Shown piece by piece: positions 55,247-63,891 of a stretch of DNA of 64,000 nt (position 1 is its first letter; the number at the start of each line of letters is the position of its first letter). This stretch comes from an uncultured Acidobacteriota bacterium (lineage in GTDB: Bacteria > Acidobacteriota > Terriglobia > Bryobacterales > Bryobacteraceae): positions 1 through 64,000 of the forward strand of contig CADECY010000009.1 in the NCBI GenBank assembly GCA_902825945.1, read 5' to 3'. The position numbers and the translations under genes are program-made. The notes under the pieces were generated by a model. That model was not told the DNA's origin. It searched no databases and saw only the letters and a program-made list of their open reading frames with translations.

Positions 55247-56020
55247 ATGAGCGCCAACGCAAGAGCTCTGACCACCGCTCGCTTCAACAGGAATAGAATT
55301 CCGGCGCTGCCGGAGCCCCCGGCCGATGTCCGTTCGGCTTATCTCGATCAGGCCGTCGTGGTTCGATCGTGGCTCGACCGGCTGGGTGGAGAACTGGCTG
55401 GCTACAAGGTGGCCTGCACGAACGAGATCGCGCAGAAGCATCTCGGGACCGATGGGCCCTTCTTCGGCCGCCTGTTTTCCGCGACGACGTGGGACAGTCC
55501 AGTTGCCGTGGACGCCTCGCCGTTCTTCATGCGGGTGATCGAGCCCGAGTTCGGCTTTCAAATGGCGGCGGACCTGCCGCCGCGCGCCGATCCCTACTCG
55601 CGCGACGAGGTCGCCAATGCGGTGGGCTTGCTGATGCCCGCCATCGAGATCGTCGATAGCCGCTATGACGAATGGACCACCGCGGGACTGCGCGCGCTCA
55701 TCGTCGATAACGCGTGCCATGGCGGCTGGGTGCGAGGTCCGCGCTGTGCCGATTGGCGCTCGTTGGATCTGGCCGCGCATCCGGTGCGGCTCTTCCTCAA
55801 TGGGAAGGAAGAGGCATCCGGCACGGGAGCGGCGGTGCTGGGGCACCCGCTGAACGCTCTGACCTGGCTCGCAAACCGGTTGACCGGGTACGGGACCGGT
55901 TTGCGAGCAGGGGATTATGTGAGCACGGGTGTCTGCACCGACATCTGTTTCGCGAACATTGGGGACCGGCTGGTCGCGGATTACGGTTCGCTCGGCCAGA
56001 TCGAGCTGACCTTCCAGTAG
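55247..56020 (+). CDS. 2-keto-4-pentenoate hydratase/fumarylacetoacetate hydrolase-family enzyme
   Basis: 257 residues of the MhpD-like FAH fold: AGYKVACTNEIAQKHLG at the N-terminal side, metal-binding acidic residues in RVIEPEFGFQMAADLP and MPAIEIVDSRYDEW, and VLGHPLNALTWLANRL. Such enzymes hydrate or decarboxylate 2-keto acids from aromatic or sugar breakdown with Mg2+ or Mn2+. A long inverted repeat lies inside the gene (55867-55908). Confidence 0.85.
   Translation: MSANARALTTARFNRNRIPALPEPPADVRSAYLDQAVVVRSWLDRLGGELAGYKVACTNEIAQKHLGTDGPFFGRLFSATTWDSPVAVDASPFFMRVIEPEFGFQMAADLPPRADPYSRDEVANAVGLLMPAIEIVDSRYDEWTTAGLRALIVDNACHGGWVRGPRCADWRSLDLAAHPVRLFLNGKEEASGTGAAVLGHPLNALTWLANRLTGYGTGLRAGDYVSTGVCTDICFANIGDRLVADYGSLGQIELTFQ
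55867..55908. repeat. Perfect 14-base inverted repeat inside a coding region
   Basis: GCTCGCAAACCGGT (55867-55880) and ACCGGTTTGCGAGC (55895-55908) are exact reverse complements around 14 bases, within the codons for LANRLTGYGTGLRAG of the hydratase-like gene. It could form a strong mRNA hairpin or serve as a protein-binding site. Confidence 0.7.
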
Positions 56021-56029
56021 GCGCTCCGG

Positions 56030-56182
56030 TCAAAAGTCCCGGAAGTCTGGCGGGTCCGGGAACGTCGGTGGAGTGGTATCCGGCCGCATCGGGATTGCGG
56101 GGATCCGGGCAGGTTCGGTTGCATGGCGCGGTGGCGGTGCCCCAACCGCGCTGGACAGGACCATCAGGGTCAGAGTGAGCAT
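56030..56182 (-). CDS. Short exported proline-rich peptide (50 residues)
   Basis: ATG 56182 has a well-spaced AGGAG ribosome site (56194-56190). Residues 1-15 form a signal-like segment (MLTLTLMVLSSAVGA). The mature part is proline-rich (PPPRHATEPARIPAIP, TPPTFPDPPDFRDF) with 12 Pro in 35 residues. Stop TGA at 56032-56030, ten bases from the convergent hydratase gene. It is too short for usual gene callers. Probably periplasmic or wall-associated; function unknown. Confidence 0.55.
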   Translation of the reverse strand: MLTLTLMVLSSAVGAPPPRHATEPARIPAIPMRPDTTPPTFPDPPDFRDF

Positions 56183-56280
56183 TGTCATTCTCCTGTTCCG
56201 GAAACGTTGCCGGCGCGGTTTTCTTACAACGCCTGAGCGATTTTTGAGACGGACCGGATGGTCCGTACATCAGGAACTGC

Positions 56281-56745
56281 ATGGCAAACAAGTTGAAGCC
56301 GGGCGACTCCGCCCCCGAGATCTCGCTGACCGACGACGACGGCAGCGCATTCACACTCTCCGAGCTGCGCGGCCGCGAGGTGGTGCTGTACTTCTATCCG
56401 AAGGCCGATACGCCTGGCTGCACCACCGAGGCGTGCGAGTTTCGCGACGCGTCGGCTCCGCTCCGGCAGAAAAACGTGCTGGTCGCGGGAGTCTCCCCGG
56501 ATACCAGCCAGGCATTGGCGAAGTTCAAGAAGAAATACGGCCTCGACTTCGTTCTGCTGGCCGATGTCGAACACGCCGCGGCGGAAGCCTACGGCGTCTG
56601 GAAGGAGAAGAGCATGTATGGCAGAAAGTACATGGGAGTCGAGCGGACGACGTTTCTGATCGGCGCCGATGGACGGATCCGGCAGGTGTTCGAGAAAGTG
56701 AAACCCGCCGGGCACGCAGCGCAAGTCCTGGCCGGATTGGGGTGA
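56281..56745 (+). CDS. bcp: Thioredoxin-dependent thiol peroxidase (Bcp/PrxQ)
   Basis: 154 residues, the standard size. The peroxidatic motif KADTPGCTTEACEFRD contains both the peroxidatic Cys47 and the resolving Cys52 five residues later (alpha2-type PrxQ). FFLI-type beta and DGRIRQVFEKVKPAGHA complete the fold. It reduces hydrogen and organic peroxides in the cytoplasm with thioredoxin. Divergent from the small proline-rich gene across about 100 bases. Confidence 0.94.
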   Translation: MANKLKPGDSAPEISLTDDDGSAFTLSELRGREVVLYFYPKADTPGCTTEACEFRDASAPLRQKNVLVAGVSPDTSQALAKFKKKYGLDFVLLADVEHAAAEAYGVWKEKSMYGRKYMGVERTTFLIGADGRIRQVFEKVKPAGHAAQVLAGLG

Positions 56746-57398
56746 TCATGCGGAACCGCGCGAACGAACGTGGGGGCCGCTCCACGCGGTTAGTAGCGGC
56801 CCATGCGACAACTACCTGACAACGTGCATGGTCCCTGAGTGCGTTGCCCTCGGCCCGAGGTGCGTTCGACGTCCAGGTGAATGGGATCTCCATTTGCCCA
56901 GCCGGCGGACTCACTGTTCAGATACGCGAGGCTGGTGCTCGGCCATAGTGCCGGTTCCAGGAATCGATCGGGTTGATTCGCCGCGCGCTCCAAATCGACG
57001 AAACGCGTTACGACCGGCGCCTCCATGGCCGACCTTCTCTCGGGCAGGATCCTGGTCGCCCAACGGCAACCTGAGGAGGCCCTGCCGATTTTCGAGCGGG
57101 CCTCCAAGCGGAATCGAGGCAAGGGACTCTCGGCTATCATGGACACGGACTGGCTGCGGCCGCGCGAACCGGTGAGGCTCGCGGAGTGCCGCGGGAAACG
57201 GGGAGTTGCCGCACTCCGCGCTCGGGCGCGCGATGATAATCGTCGAGCTCGGTGATCGAATCCGGACGCTCGAATTGATCGCGCAGGCGGAAAGGTAGGG
57301 GCGAACGCCAGGCTTGGGGCGAAGTCCCTTGGACCTCTGCCCCGCGCTGATGGCCGGATTTGGACCCGCTGATATAATTGAGACTGAAGGAGTACGCG
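56746..57398. other. Intergenic stretch with possible TPR fragment and no supported gene
   Basis: About 650 bases. A plus-strand piece at about 57025-57150 reads ILVAQRQPEEALPIFERA, which looks like one TPR repeat, but there is no flanking gene. A 9-base inverted repeat (57181-57189 with 57211-57219) could form a hairpin. Minus-strand frames show no motif. Likely decayed sequence. Confidence 0.4.
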
Positions 57399-58463
57399 TT
57401 GTCGTTAAAGCAGTCTCTGCGGATGGCCGGGCACATCCAGTTGTTGCCAGCGCTCGAAAGCGGTGAGGAGACCCTCATCGGCGGGCAGGCCGTCATGGAA
57501 GGCGTGATGATGCGCGCTCCGCACAGCTATTCGATCGCCGTGCGGCGGCCCGACGGAACCGTTGCCATTGAAACCAAGCCGATCGAGAAGGTCAGCGACA
57601 AGTACCCGCTGTTGAAGTACCCGGTGCTTCGGGGCCTGGGAACACTCGGCCAGGCGATGACGCTCGGGTTCAAGTCGCTCCAGTTTTCGGCCAATGTCGC
57701 GATGGAGGCCGAACAGGCCGCCGAAGCGGCGAAAAAAGCCGGGACCTCAATCTCGACGCTCGCGCTCAATACGGTGATGCCAGGTGTGACCGCGGCTCCC
57801 GCGGAGGGTGGCAAAAAGCAGGTCTTCAGCAACGGCGTGATGGCCGTGCAGCTGATCTTCTCGCTCTTGTTCTTCATCTTCGCCTATAAGTTGGTGCCGC
57901 TGTGGCTGACCAATCAGTTGAGCCAGCGGGTGCCGGAGATCCAGGGGAACATCGCGTTCAATCTGGTCGATGGCGTGATTCGAATCGCGCTCTTCATCGG
58001 CCTGATGTATGCGATCTCCCGGTTCGCGGACATCCGGCGGACCTTCGAGTACCACGGCGGCGAGCATCGCGTGGTCTTCAATTACGAGAGCGGCAAACCG
58101 GTGACCGTCGAGACCGCACAGTCCTTCACTACGTTCCATCCGCGGTGCGGAACGAGCTTCCTAATCACCGTGATGATCATTTCGATGCTGGTTTACACGG
58201 TGCTTCCGCCGATGTCGTTCGCCGGGAAGTTCGCCAGCCGGATCGTGCTGATCCCGCTCATCGCGGGCTTGAGCTATGAGGTGATCCGCTTTGCCGCCCG
58301 CAAGCAGGGCACGCTGCTCGCCCTCCTCACCGCACCCGGGCTTTGGCTCCAGCGCATCACCACCCAGCCGCCCTCCGATTCCCAGACCGAGATCGCGATC
58401 ATCGCCCTGAACGGCGCCATGGAGCTCGAACGGAGCCAGGGCCATCACGCCGTGATCGCCTGA
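57399..58463 (+). CDS. DUF1385-family membrane protein
   Basis: The best start is TTG 57399, with AAGGAG seven bases before it, giving 354 residues (ATG 57423 is less well placed). The family core LIGGQAVMEGVMMRAPHSYS is present, then four to five membrane helices (MAVQLIFSLLFFIFAYKLV) and the FEYHGGEHRVVFNYESGKPV and FTTFHPRCGTSFL motifs with conserved His and Cys. DUF1385 proteins often sit next to prfA, as here (12-base gap); function unknown, possibly metal-dependent. Confidence 0.9.
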   Translation: MSLKQSLRMAGHIQLLPALESGEETLIGGQAVMEGVMMRAPHSYSIAVRRPDGTVAIETKPIEKVSDKYPLLKYPVLRGLGTLGQAMTLGFKSLQFSANVAMEAEQAAEAAKKAGTSISTLALNTVMPGVTAAPAEGGKKQVFSNGVMAVQLIFSLLFFIFAYKLVPLWLTNQLSQRVPEIQGNIAFNLVDGVIRIALFIGLMYAISRFADIRRTFEYHGGEHRVVFNYESGKPVTVETAQSFTTFHPRCGTSFLITVMIISMLVYTVLPPMSFAGKFASRIVLIPLIAGLSYEVIRFAARKQGTLLALLTAPGLWLQRITTQPPSDSQTEIAIIALNGAMELERSQGHHAVIA

Positions 58464-58475
58464 GAACCCTCTCCC

Positions 58476-59561
58476 ATGCAATATCGCGACAAACTCGAAG
58501 GCCTCGAGAAGCGCTTCGAGGACTTGACCAACCAAATGGCGGATCCGGAAGTGATCAGCAACCCGGAGCAATACCGCAAAACCGCCAAGACGCACAACGA
58601 CCTTTCCGAGATCGTCGCCACGTACCGCGAGTGGAAGAAGGCGGATGGCGATCTGGCGGGCGCGCGAGCGATGACGAAGGACGAGACCGATCCGGAGTTG
58701 CTCGTGATGGCGAACGAGGATGTCGCGAGGCTTGAGCCCGAGATCGAAAAACTCGAGCAACAGCTCAAGGTCCTATTGTTACCGAAGGATCCGAACGATG
58801 ATAAGAACGTAGTCCTCGAGATCCGGGCGGGCACGGGTGGCGATGAAGCGACGCTTTTCGCTGCCGAAGTCTTCAGGATGTACTGCCGGTGGGCAGAAAC
58901 CGAGGGCTATCGCGTTGAAATCACGTCAGAAAGTGAATCAGCGGTCGGTGGTCTCAAGGAAGTGATCGCCCTGATCAACGGCAACAAGGTGTACAGCAAA
59001 CTCAAGTACGAAGGTGGGGTCCATCGGGTCCAGCGGGTTCCGGCGACGGAGCAGCAGGGCCGGATCCACACGTCGGCCATCACGGTAGCGATATTGCCGG
59101 AAGCCGACGATGTCGATATCAAGATCGAGCCCAAGGACATTCGAGTGGATACGTTCTGCTCATCCGGACCCGGCGGGCAGAGTGTGAACACCACCTATTC
59201 GGCGGTGCGCCTGACCCACCTTCCGACGGGTGTGGTGGTCTCCTGCCAGGACGAGAAATCGCAGATCAAGAATCGCGCCAAGGCGGAGCGCGTGCTCCGC
59301 GCGCGGCTGTACGAGATCGAGCTCGAAAAGCAGCAGGCCGAGATCGGCGCCGAGCGGCGCACGATGGTCGGCAGTGGCGATCGCAGCGAGAAAATCCGCA
59401 CCTACAACTTCCCTCAGAACCGTGTCACCGACCACAGGATTGGCCTCACTCTTCACCAGTTGGATCTGGTGATGAACGGCAACATCAACCCGCTGATTGA
59501 CGGCCTCACGACGCATTACAACGCCGAGAAGCTGAAAGATCAGAACGGGTTGGTGCACTAG
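58476..59561 (+). CDS. prfA: Peptide chain release factor 1
   Basis: 361 residues of full length. Domain 2 has [15 protein letters not shown], with the PAT (PxT) tripeptide that reads UAA/UAG stops. Domain 3 has [20 protein letters not shown], with the catalytic GGQ that triggers peptide release. It is a cytoplasmic translation factor. No prmC methyltransferase follows; instead a glycosyltransferase-like gene overlaps its stop by one base. Confidence 0.97.
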   Translation: MQYRDKLEGLEKRFEDLTNQMADPEVISNPEQYRKTAKTHNDLSEIVATYREWKKADGDLAGARAMTKDETDPELLVMANEDVARLEPEIEKLEQQLKVLLLPKDPNDDKNVVLEIRAGTGGDEATLFAAEVFRMYCRWAETEGYRVEITSESESAVGGLKEVIALINGNKVYSKLKYEGGVHRVQRVPATEQQGRIHTSAITVAILPEADDVDIKIEPKDIRVDTFCSSGPGGQSVNTTYSAVRLTHLPTGVVVSCQDEKSQIKNRAKAERVLRARLYEIELEKQQAEIGAERRTMVGSGDRSEKIRTYNFPQNRVTDHRIGLTLHQLDLVMNGNINPLIDGLTTHYNAEKLKDQNGLVH

Positions 59562-60718
59562 TGGATGCGGTAAAGAAATCGTCCTCTTCCAGAACTTGGT
59601 TCAACGCGGGCTGCATCGCCATGGGCTTGCTCCTGTTCGCGATGTGGGCTTGGCCGATCCGCAAACGCGCTGTATCGGGCGAGAATGACTTCCTCCAGCT
59701 CTACGCGGGCGCGCGGCTGGTGGGAACTCCCCAGCTCTACGACTACAAGGCACATGAGCAGATCCATATCGAGGTCACCGAGGCTCACACCTACTACCCG
59801 TCGATCTACTTCACGCGGCTGCCCTACTACGCGCTGCTGCTGAGTCCGCTGGCGAAACTACCGTACAAGACGGCCTATCTCATCTGGCAGTCGATCAGCT
59901 TCCTCGCGGTCTTCTCCTTCATCCTGCTCTATACCAGGGAATGGCCGGAAACCCTGGTGCTGGCGGCACTCTCGGTGCCGCTGCTGATCAATTTCACCAA
60001 CGGCCAGGACGTTGGCATTTCGGCGGCACTTGTCGGATTCGCGTTTCTGCTGATCCGGCGCGGGCACGAATTCGCGGCTGGGTTGCTGCTCAGCCTCTGC
60101 TCGATCAAGGTCCACCTGTTCATCCTGGTGCCGCTCGTGCTCCTGTTCCACCGGCGCTGGAGGGTGCTGCAAGGCGGTCTGCTCGGCGGCGCGATCCTGT
60201 GGGGCCTGTCGATCGCCGCGGCTGGATTTGATTGGCCCAAGGCGTTTGCAGGAATGGCCACCTCGCCCGGAATCCATCTCTCACCCGAACGGATGCCGAC
60301 CTTCCGGAACTGGGTCTTCCTGCTGACGGGTCAAGAGAACGTCCCGGTGGAGATGATTTTCAATGTCGCGGGCGCGGCGCTGGTGGCCTATCTCGTCTGG
60401 AAGATCCGCCGGCTCGAAGTAGCGTTCGGCGTGGCGCTCGTGGGCGGATTGTTGGTGGCGCACCACGCCTACTCGCAGGATCTGCTGTTGCTGCTGGTGG
60501 CTGCGGTGTTGTTCGCGACCGGTGGCGCGTCGAAACAACTGCTAACGACCACGATCATTGTGGGGATGCCGCCCACCACCTTCATGTTGTTCTTTGCGCG
60601 TCCGTGGAGCACGTTCGTGCCGTTGATGATCCTCGTGATCCTGCTGATCGCGCTCTTCTTCGACAGCCGTACCCGGGACACGTCCGGAGCCAGTGAATTG
60701 GCCGCGCCGGCGCGGTAG
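59561..60718 (+). CDS. GT87/DUF2029-type membrane glycosyltransferase
   Basis: 385 residues from GTG 59561 (TAGTG overlap with prfA). About nine to ten hydrophobic helices and the early loop ENDFLQLYAGARLVGTPQLY, with the catalytic-type acidic residue after the first helix, match the mannosyl/arabinosyl GT-C family 87. TYYPSIYFTRLPYYALLLSP is also typical. It would transfer a sugar from a polyprenyl-phosphate donor in the inner membrane. Linkage to prfA is probably incidental. Confidence 0.82.
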   Translation: MDAVKKSSSSRTWFNAGCIAMGLLLFAMWAWPIRKRAVSGENDFLQLYAGARLVGTPQLYDYKAHEQIHIEVTEAHTYYPSIYFTRLPYYALLLSPLAKLPYKTAYLIWQSISFLAVFSFILLYTREWPETLVLAALSVPLLINFTNGQDVGISAALVGFAFLLIRRGHEFAAGLLLSLCSIKVHLFILVPLVLLFHRRWRVLQGGLLGGAILWGLSIAAAGFDWPKAFAGMATSPGIHLSPERMPTFRNWVFLLTGQENVPVEMIFNVAGAALVAYLVWKIRRLEVAFGVALVGGLLVAHHAYSQDLLLLLVAAVLFATGGASKQLLTTTIIVGMPPTTFMLFFARPWSTFVPLMILVILLIALFFDSRTRDTSGASELAAPAR

Positions 60719-60728
60719 ACGCGCCGCG

Positions 60729-61193
60729 CTACTCCTTCACGTTGATGGTGCCACGGCATTGGCGAGCCCCGCAGCGGCAGACGTGCTTGTCCACATTCTT
60801 GTCGAAATGATAGTCAACGGTTAGCTCTTCGCCTTTTCCAATCGCGCGCAGGCTCATGTAGTTGATGTGGCCCTTCACGACGACAGCCTGGCAGTTCGGC
60901 TCGCAGCAGTGGTTGATGTATTCAGCGCCCGATCCACCCACTGAGCCGTCCTTGCACCAGTAGCTATCGACCGTGAAAAGGTAGATCAGGTCGTTCGCGT
61001 TCGCGCGGCGTTTGGTTTCGCGGCGGCTAATGAGTTCGCCGGTGTATTCGATGATCTTCCGGCGCGGCGGGATCTCTTCTCCCGCGAATACACCCCAACG
61101 ATGGATCTTCGACTGCTTGATCCGCAGGTTGAAGCAGGCGTATTCGGGATTGATCTTGGGCGTTAGCTCTTCCTTTGCCAAGCGTTCAGCCAA
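60729..61193 (-). CDS. SET-domain protein-lysine methyltransferase-like protein
   Basis: 154 residues from TTG 61193. The SET core is clear: IHRWGVFAGEEIPPRRKIIE (N-terminal beta), GSGAEYINHCCEPNC (the NHxxxPNC SAM/knot motif), GKGEELTVDYHF (the ELTxDY active-site motif) and a Cys-rich post-SET end CRCGARQCRGTI that can bind Zn2+. Known SET proteins methylate lysines on proteins using S-adenosylmethionine. The target here is unknown. It starts two bases after a 37-residue membrane peptide gene. Confidence 0.9.
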   Translation of the reverse strand: MAERLAKEELTPKINPEYACFNLRIKQSKIHRWGVFAGEEIPPRRKIIEYTGELISRRETKRRANANDLIYLFTVDSYWCKDGSVGGSGAEYINHCCEPNCQAVVVKGHINYMSLRAIGKGEELTVDYHFDKNVDKHVCRCGARQCRGTINVKE

Positions 61194-61195
61194 TC

Positions 61196-61309
61196 CTAGA
61201 AGTCATCTCCGCCGCCGCTCTGGCCCTTGCCCTTGCGGCGCATGATGATGATGCCGACAAGGACCAGGGCGAGGACGCCCGAGATGATCTTCACTGTTTC
61301 TTCAGTCAT
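61196..61309 (-). CDS. Small single-pass membrane protein (37 residues)
   Basis: ATG 61309 with an upstream AGGGGA site encodes 37 residues. MTEETVKIISGVLALVLVGI continues into one membrane helix, then a basic cytoplasmic tail (MRRKGKGQSGGGDDF) with a glycine-rich acidic end. Its topology would put the tail inside. It lies between mdh and the SET gene, all on the minus strand, and is too short for common gene callers. Function unknown. Confidence 0.7.
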   Translation of the reverse strand: MTEETVKIISGVLALVLVGIIIMRRKGKGQSGGGDDF

Positions 61310-61340
61310 TGCGTTTCCCCTTTGCTTCAATAATCAGTTC

Positions 61341-61369
61341 CGCGTCCCGGACCAAAGGCCCGGGACACG
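61341..61369. terminator. Stem-loop after mdh (terminator or processing hairpin)
   Basis: 61341-61353 pairs with 61357-61369 on the minus-strand RNA over 13 positions (two are G-U) around a three-base loop. It follows the mdh stop closely and is not followed by a clear U-run, so it could be a weak terminator, an attenuator or an RNA-processing hairpin before the small membrane protein gene. Confidence 0.55.
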
Positions 61370-61377
61370 GTTTCGAA

Positions 61378-62316
61378 CTAGAGCCCCATCTGTTTCTTCA
61401 GCACTTCCACGAGTTCCTTCACCGCCGCGACGCTGTTGTCGAGCATCGCCTTCTCGGAATCCTGGAGTTGGACTTCGTATACCTTCTCGATTCCCGACGC
61501 GCCCAACTTCACGGGCACGCCCACGAAGAGGCCATTGACGCCGTACTCGCCCTCGAGTTCGGCTGCGCAGGGCAGCACCTTCTTCTTGTCCTTGAGAATC
61601 GACTCCACCATTTCCACCGTTGCAGCCGACGGCGCGTAGTACGCCGAACCCGTCTTGAGATGCTTGACGATCTCGGCACCGCCGTTGCGCGTGCGATCCA
61701 CGATCGCCGCCAGCTTGTCCGGCGCGATCAGTTCGGTCACCGGAATGCCGCTCACGTTCGTGAGCCGGACGAGCGGGACCATCGTATCGCCATGCCCGCC
61801 GAGCACCATCGCCGTGATGTTTTCGACCGACACGCCGAGTTCCATCGCAAGGAACGTACGGTAGCGCGCGGTATCGAGCACGCCCGCCATGCCGATGACA
61901 CGGCTGCGCGGGAATCCGGAAATCTGCTTGGCCACCCAGCACATCGCGTCGAGCGGATTGGTGACGAGAACCAGGATGCAGTTCGGCGAGTACTTGACCG
62001 CTTCCTCTGTGGCGCTCTTCACGATCCCGGAATTGGCGGCCAACAGATCGTCGCGGCTCATGCCCGGCTTGCGCGCCAGGCCCGCGGTGATCACCACGAT
62101 ATCGGAACCCGCCGTCGGTGCGTAGTCGTTGGCGCCGGTGACGGTTACGTCATAGCCCTGAACAGGGCCGGATTGCAGCAGGTCGAGCCCTTTTCCCTGG
62201 GGCACGCCCTCCACGACGTCGACCAGGACGACGTCGGCAAGCTCTTTATCGGCGATACGCAACGCGACGTTCGCACCCACGTTGCCGGCGCCGACCACTG
62301 TGACTTTTTTTCTCAT
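61378..62316 (-). CDS. mdh: Malate dehydrogenase, LDH-like type
   Basis: 312 residues of the lactate/malate dehydrogenase family. NAD-binding motif [20 protein letters not shown], substrate Arg loop [16 protein letters not shown] (two Arg for oxaloacetate), LVTNPLDAM, and the proton relay His in [13 protein letters not shown]. The Ala-Arg-Lys-Pro-Gly-Met-Ser loop indicates malate rather than lactate. It oxidises malate in the TCA cycle. First gene of the mdh/small protein/SET run. Confidence 0.95.
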   Translation of the reverse strand: MRKKVTVVGAGNVGANVALRIADKELADVVLVDVVEGVPQGKGLDLLQSGPVQGYDVTVTGANDYAPTAGSDIVVITAGLARKPGMSRDDLLAANSGIVKSATEEAVKYSPNCILVLVTNPLDAMCWVAKQISGFPRSRVIGMAGVLDTARYRTFLAMELGVSVENITAMVLGGHGDTMVPLVRLTNVSGIPVTELIAPDKLAAIVDRTRNGGAEIVKHLKTGSAYYAPSAATVEMVESILKDKKKVLPCAAELEGEYGVNGLFVGVPVKLGASGIEKVYEVQLQDSEKAMLDNSVAAVKELVEVLKKQMGL

Positions 62317-62422
62317 GCTTCCTCGAAAAAATATGAATGAGGTCTAACCCGAGAATTATAGCTTCAGACTCGCCATGGGCACAAATTTCGCGCCCGCACC
62401 GGTCTACAATGACGGAAGCATC

Positions 62423-63310
62423 ATGACGTCCACGACGCGATCCGCGGTGTTTTTTCTCGTTGCGGCGGCCGCGGCGGCCCAATCCGAGGTGGAACTGAAG
62501 CGATTTTTCGAGGGCAAACACGTCACCGTTCGCATGGACATGCCCGGCACCCATCACGGCGTCGACATCCACACTGATCGCGAGCCCGCCGCCGACATGG
62601 GCAAGTACTCGAGCCGTGTCAAGCAGTACGGCGTCGCGATCCGCGAGGGCGATCGCGTGATGGTAACGCTCATTCGCGTGACGAAGAAGAACATCGAGTT
62701 TCAACTCGCGGGCGGCGGATTCGGAACGTGGGGAGACACCTCCGGGCTTCCTTCGGTGCCCTCGACGTACATCTCGAAGTCGGACCGCGAAAAGCGCCTC
62801 GAGCACGATCTGGCGCGGGCGCCGGAGCCGGAGAAGAGGCGCGTCCAGGAACAACTGGACCGCGAACGCCGGGACCGCCAGCGTGAGGAGCGTTACGCGC
62901 GCGAGCGATCCGAATCGCTCAAAGTCGACCGGGAACGCCTGCTGCTCGAAAAGCGCCGCGAGGGCGGATCGCGCTTCAACATATGGTATCCGGAGGGGCG
63001 TTTTCAGGAGAGCGTTCCCGCACCGGCGGAGATCATGAAGGTGCTCGCCCAATACGTCGATTTCCGGGAGACGGGCCGCGCCCCCTCGGCAACGTCTGGG
63101 GCACGCCGCGCTCCGGTGTCTCCGGCGCAACTGCAGCGAGGAATGCCGCGGGATCAGGTACACGCGATGCTCGGCAAGCCCTCGTCGAGCCGGCAGACCA
63201 AGCAGGGCGAACTCACGGCGCTGGCCGAGCGGTTCGAGTCCGGCGATTCGATCACCGATGTCACGTTCGTCGGAGACGTCGTCGTGAAGTTCTCGATCAC
63301 GTCGCGTTGA
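62423..63310 (+). CDS. Secreted protein with charged coiled coil and BamE/SmpA-like C-terminus
   Basis: From ATG 62423 it has 295 residues: a signal peptide (TTRSAVFFLVAAAAAAQ), a beta-rich first half, then a highly charged helix (about 125-190; RERRDRQREERYARERSESL) likely to be a coiled coil. The C-terminal LQRGMPRDQVHAMLGKPSSS resembles the SmpA/OmlA (BamE) helix-beta fold, which binds outer membrane or peptidoglycan components. The combination is unusual. Function unknown, probably periplasmic. Confidence 0.72.
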   Translation: MTSTTRSAVFFLVAAAAAAQSEVELKRFFEGKHVTVRMDMPGTHHGVDIHTDREPAADMGKYSSRVKQYGVAIREGDRVMVTLIRVTKKNIEFQLAGGGFGTWGDTSGLPSVPSTYISKSDREKRLEHDLARAPEPEKRRVQEQLDRERRDRQREERYARERSESLKVDRERLLLEKRREGGSRFNIWYPEGRFQESVPAPAEIMKVLAQYVDFRETGRAPSATSGARRAPVSPAQLQRGMPRDQVHAMLGKPSSSRQTKQGELTALAERFESGDSITDVTFVGDVVVKFSITSR

Positions 63311-63321
63311 ACGCGAGTGTC

Positions 63322-63891
63322 TTATGCCGTTGCCGCCATCTCGGTGTCCATGAAGTAGTAGCCGATCATGTGACAGATGATCATGTGCGCGTCCTCGATC
63401 CGCCCCATGTGCGGCACGGCCACCTGAACATTCAACTGCGCGAGCGAACCCAGTTGTCCGCCATCGCGGCCGGTGAGTCCCACGGTCTTGCAGCCAATGG
63501 AATTGGCGTATTCGATCGCGCGAAGCACGTTCGGCGAGTTGCCCGAACCGGAGATCGCCATGACGAGGTCGCCGGGTTTGGCGAAGTTCTTCAACTGCTC
63601 GGAGAAGACGATGTCGTAGGTGACGTCGTTCGAATACGCGGTGAGCGTCGGCAGCGAATCGGTGAGCGCCATGATCCGGAAGCGTTTGTCGCGCTTGTAG
63701 CTCGCGCCCTTGACCATGTCGCAGGCGAAGTGCGATGCCGTGGAGGCACTGCCGCCGTTGCCGCAGACGAAGACCGTGCGGCCCTCGTCGCGAGCCTCGC
63801 GGAACCAGTCGATGATCTGGTTCACCTTGCCCGTGTCGATCTTCTCGATCGCGTCGAGCAACTCCTTCTTGTACATCTCAGGAAAGTTCAT
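63322..63891 (-). CDS. SIS-domain phosphosugar isomerase, GmhA-like
   Basis: 189 residues. The SIS motifs TVFVCGNGGSASTASHFACD and PGDLVMAISGSGNSPNVLRA bind a sugar phosphate. It resembles sedoheptulose-7-phosphate isomerase (GmhA), which starts ADP-heptose synthesis for lipopolysaccharide, though other SIS isomerases look similar. It overlaps the end of the upstream kinase-like gene by 14 bases, suggesting the two act on the same sugar. Confidence 0.82.
   Translation of the reverse strand: MNFPEMYKKELLDAIEKIDTGKVNQIIDWFREARDEGRTVFVCGNGGSASTASHFACDMVKGASYKRDKRFRIMALTDSLPTLTAYSNDVTYDIVFSEQLKNFAKPGDLVMAISGSGNSPNVLRAIEYANSIGCKTVGLTGRDGGQLGSLAQLNVQVAVPHMGRIEDAHMIICHMIGYYFMDTEMAATA

Noticed and set aside
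57025..57255. Plus-strand frame with one TPR-like repeat (VAQRQPEEALPIFERA)
   Set aside because: Only one repeat, no second repeat, no start signal and no neighbouring continuation; could be a relic or chance.
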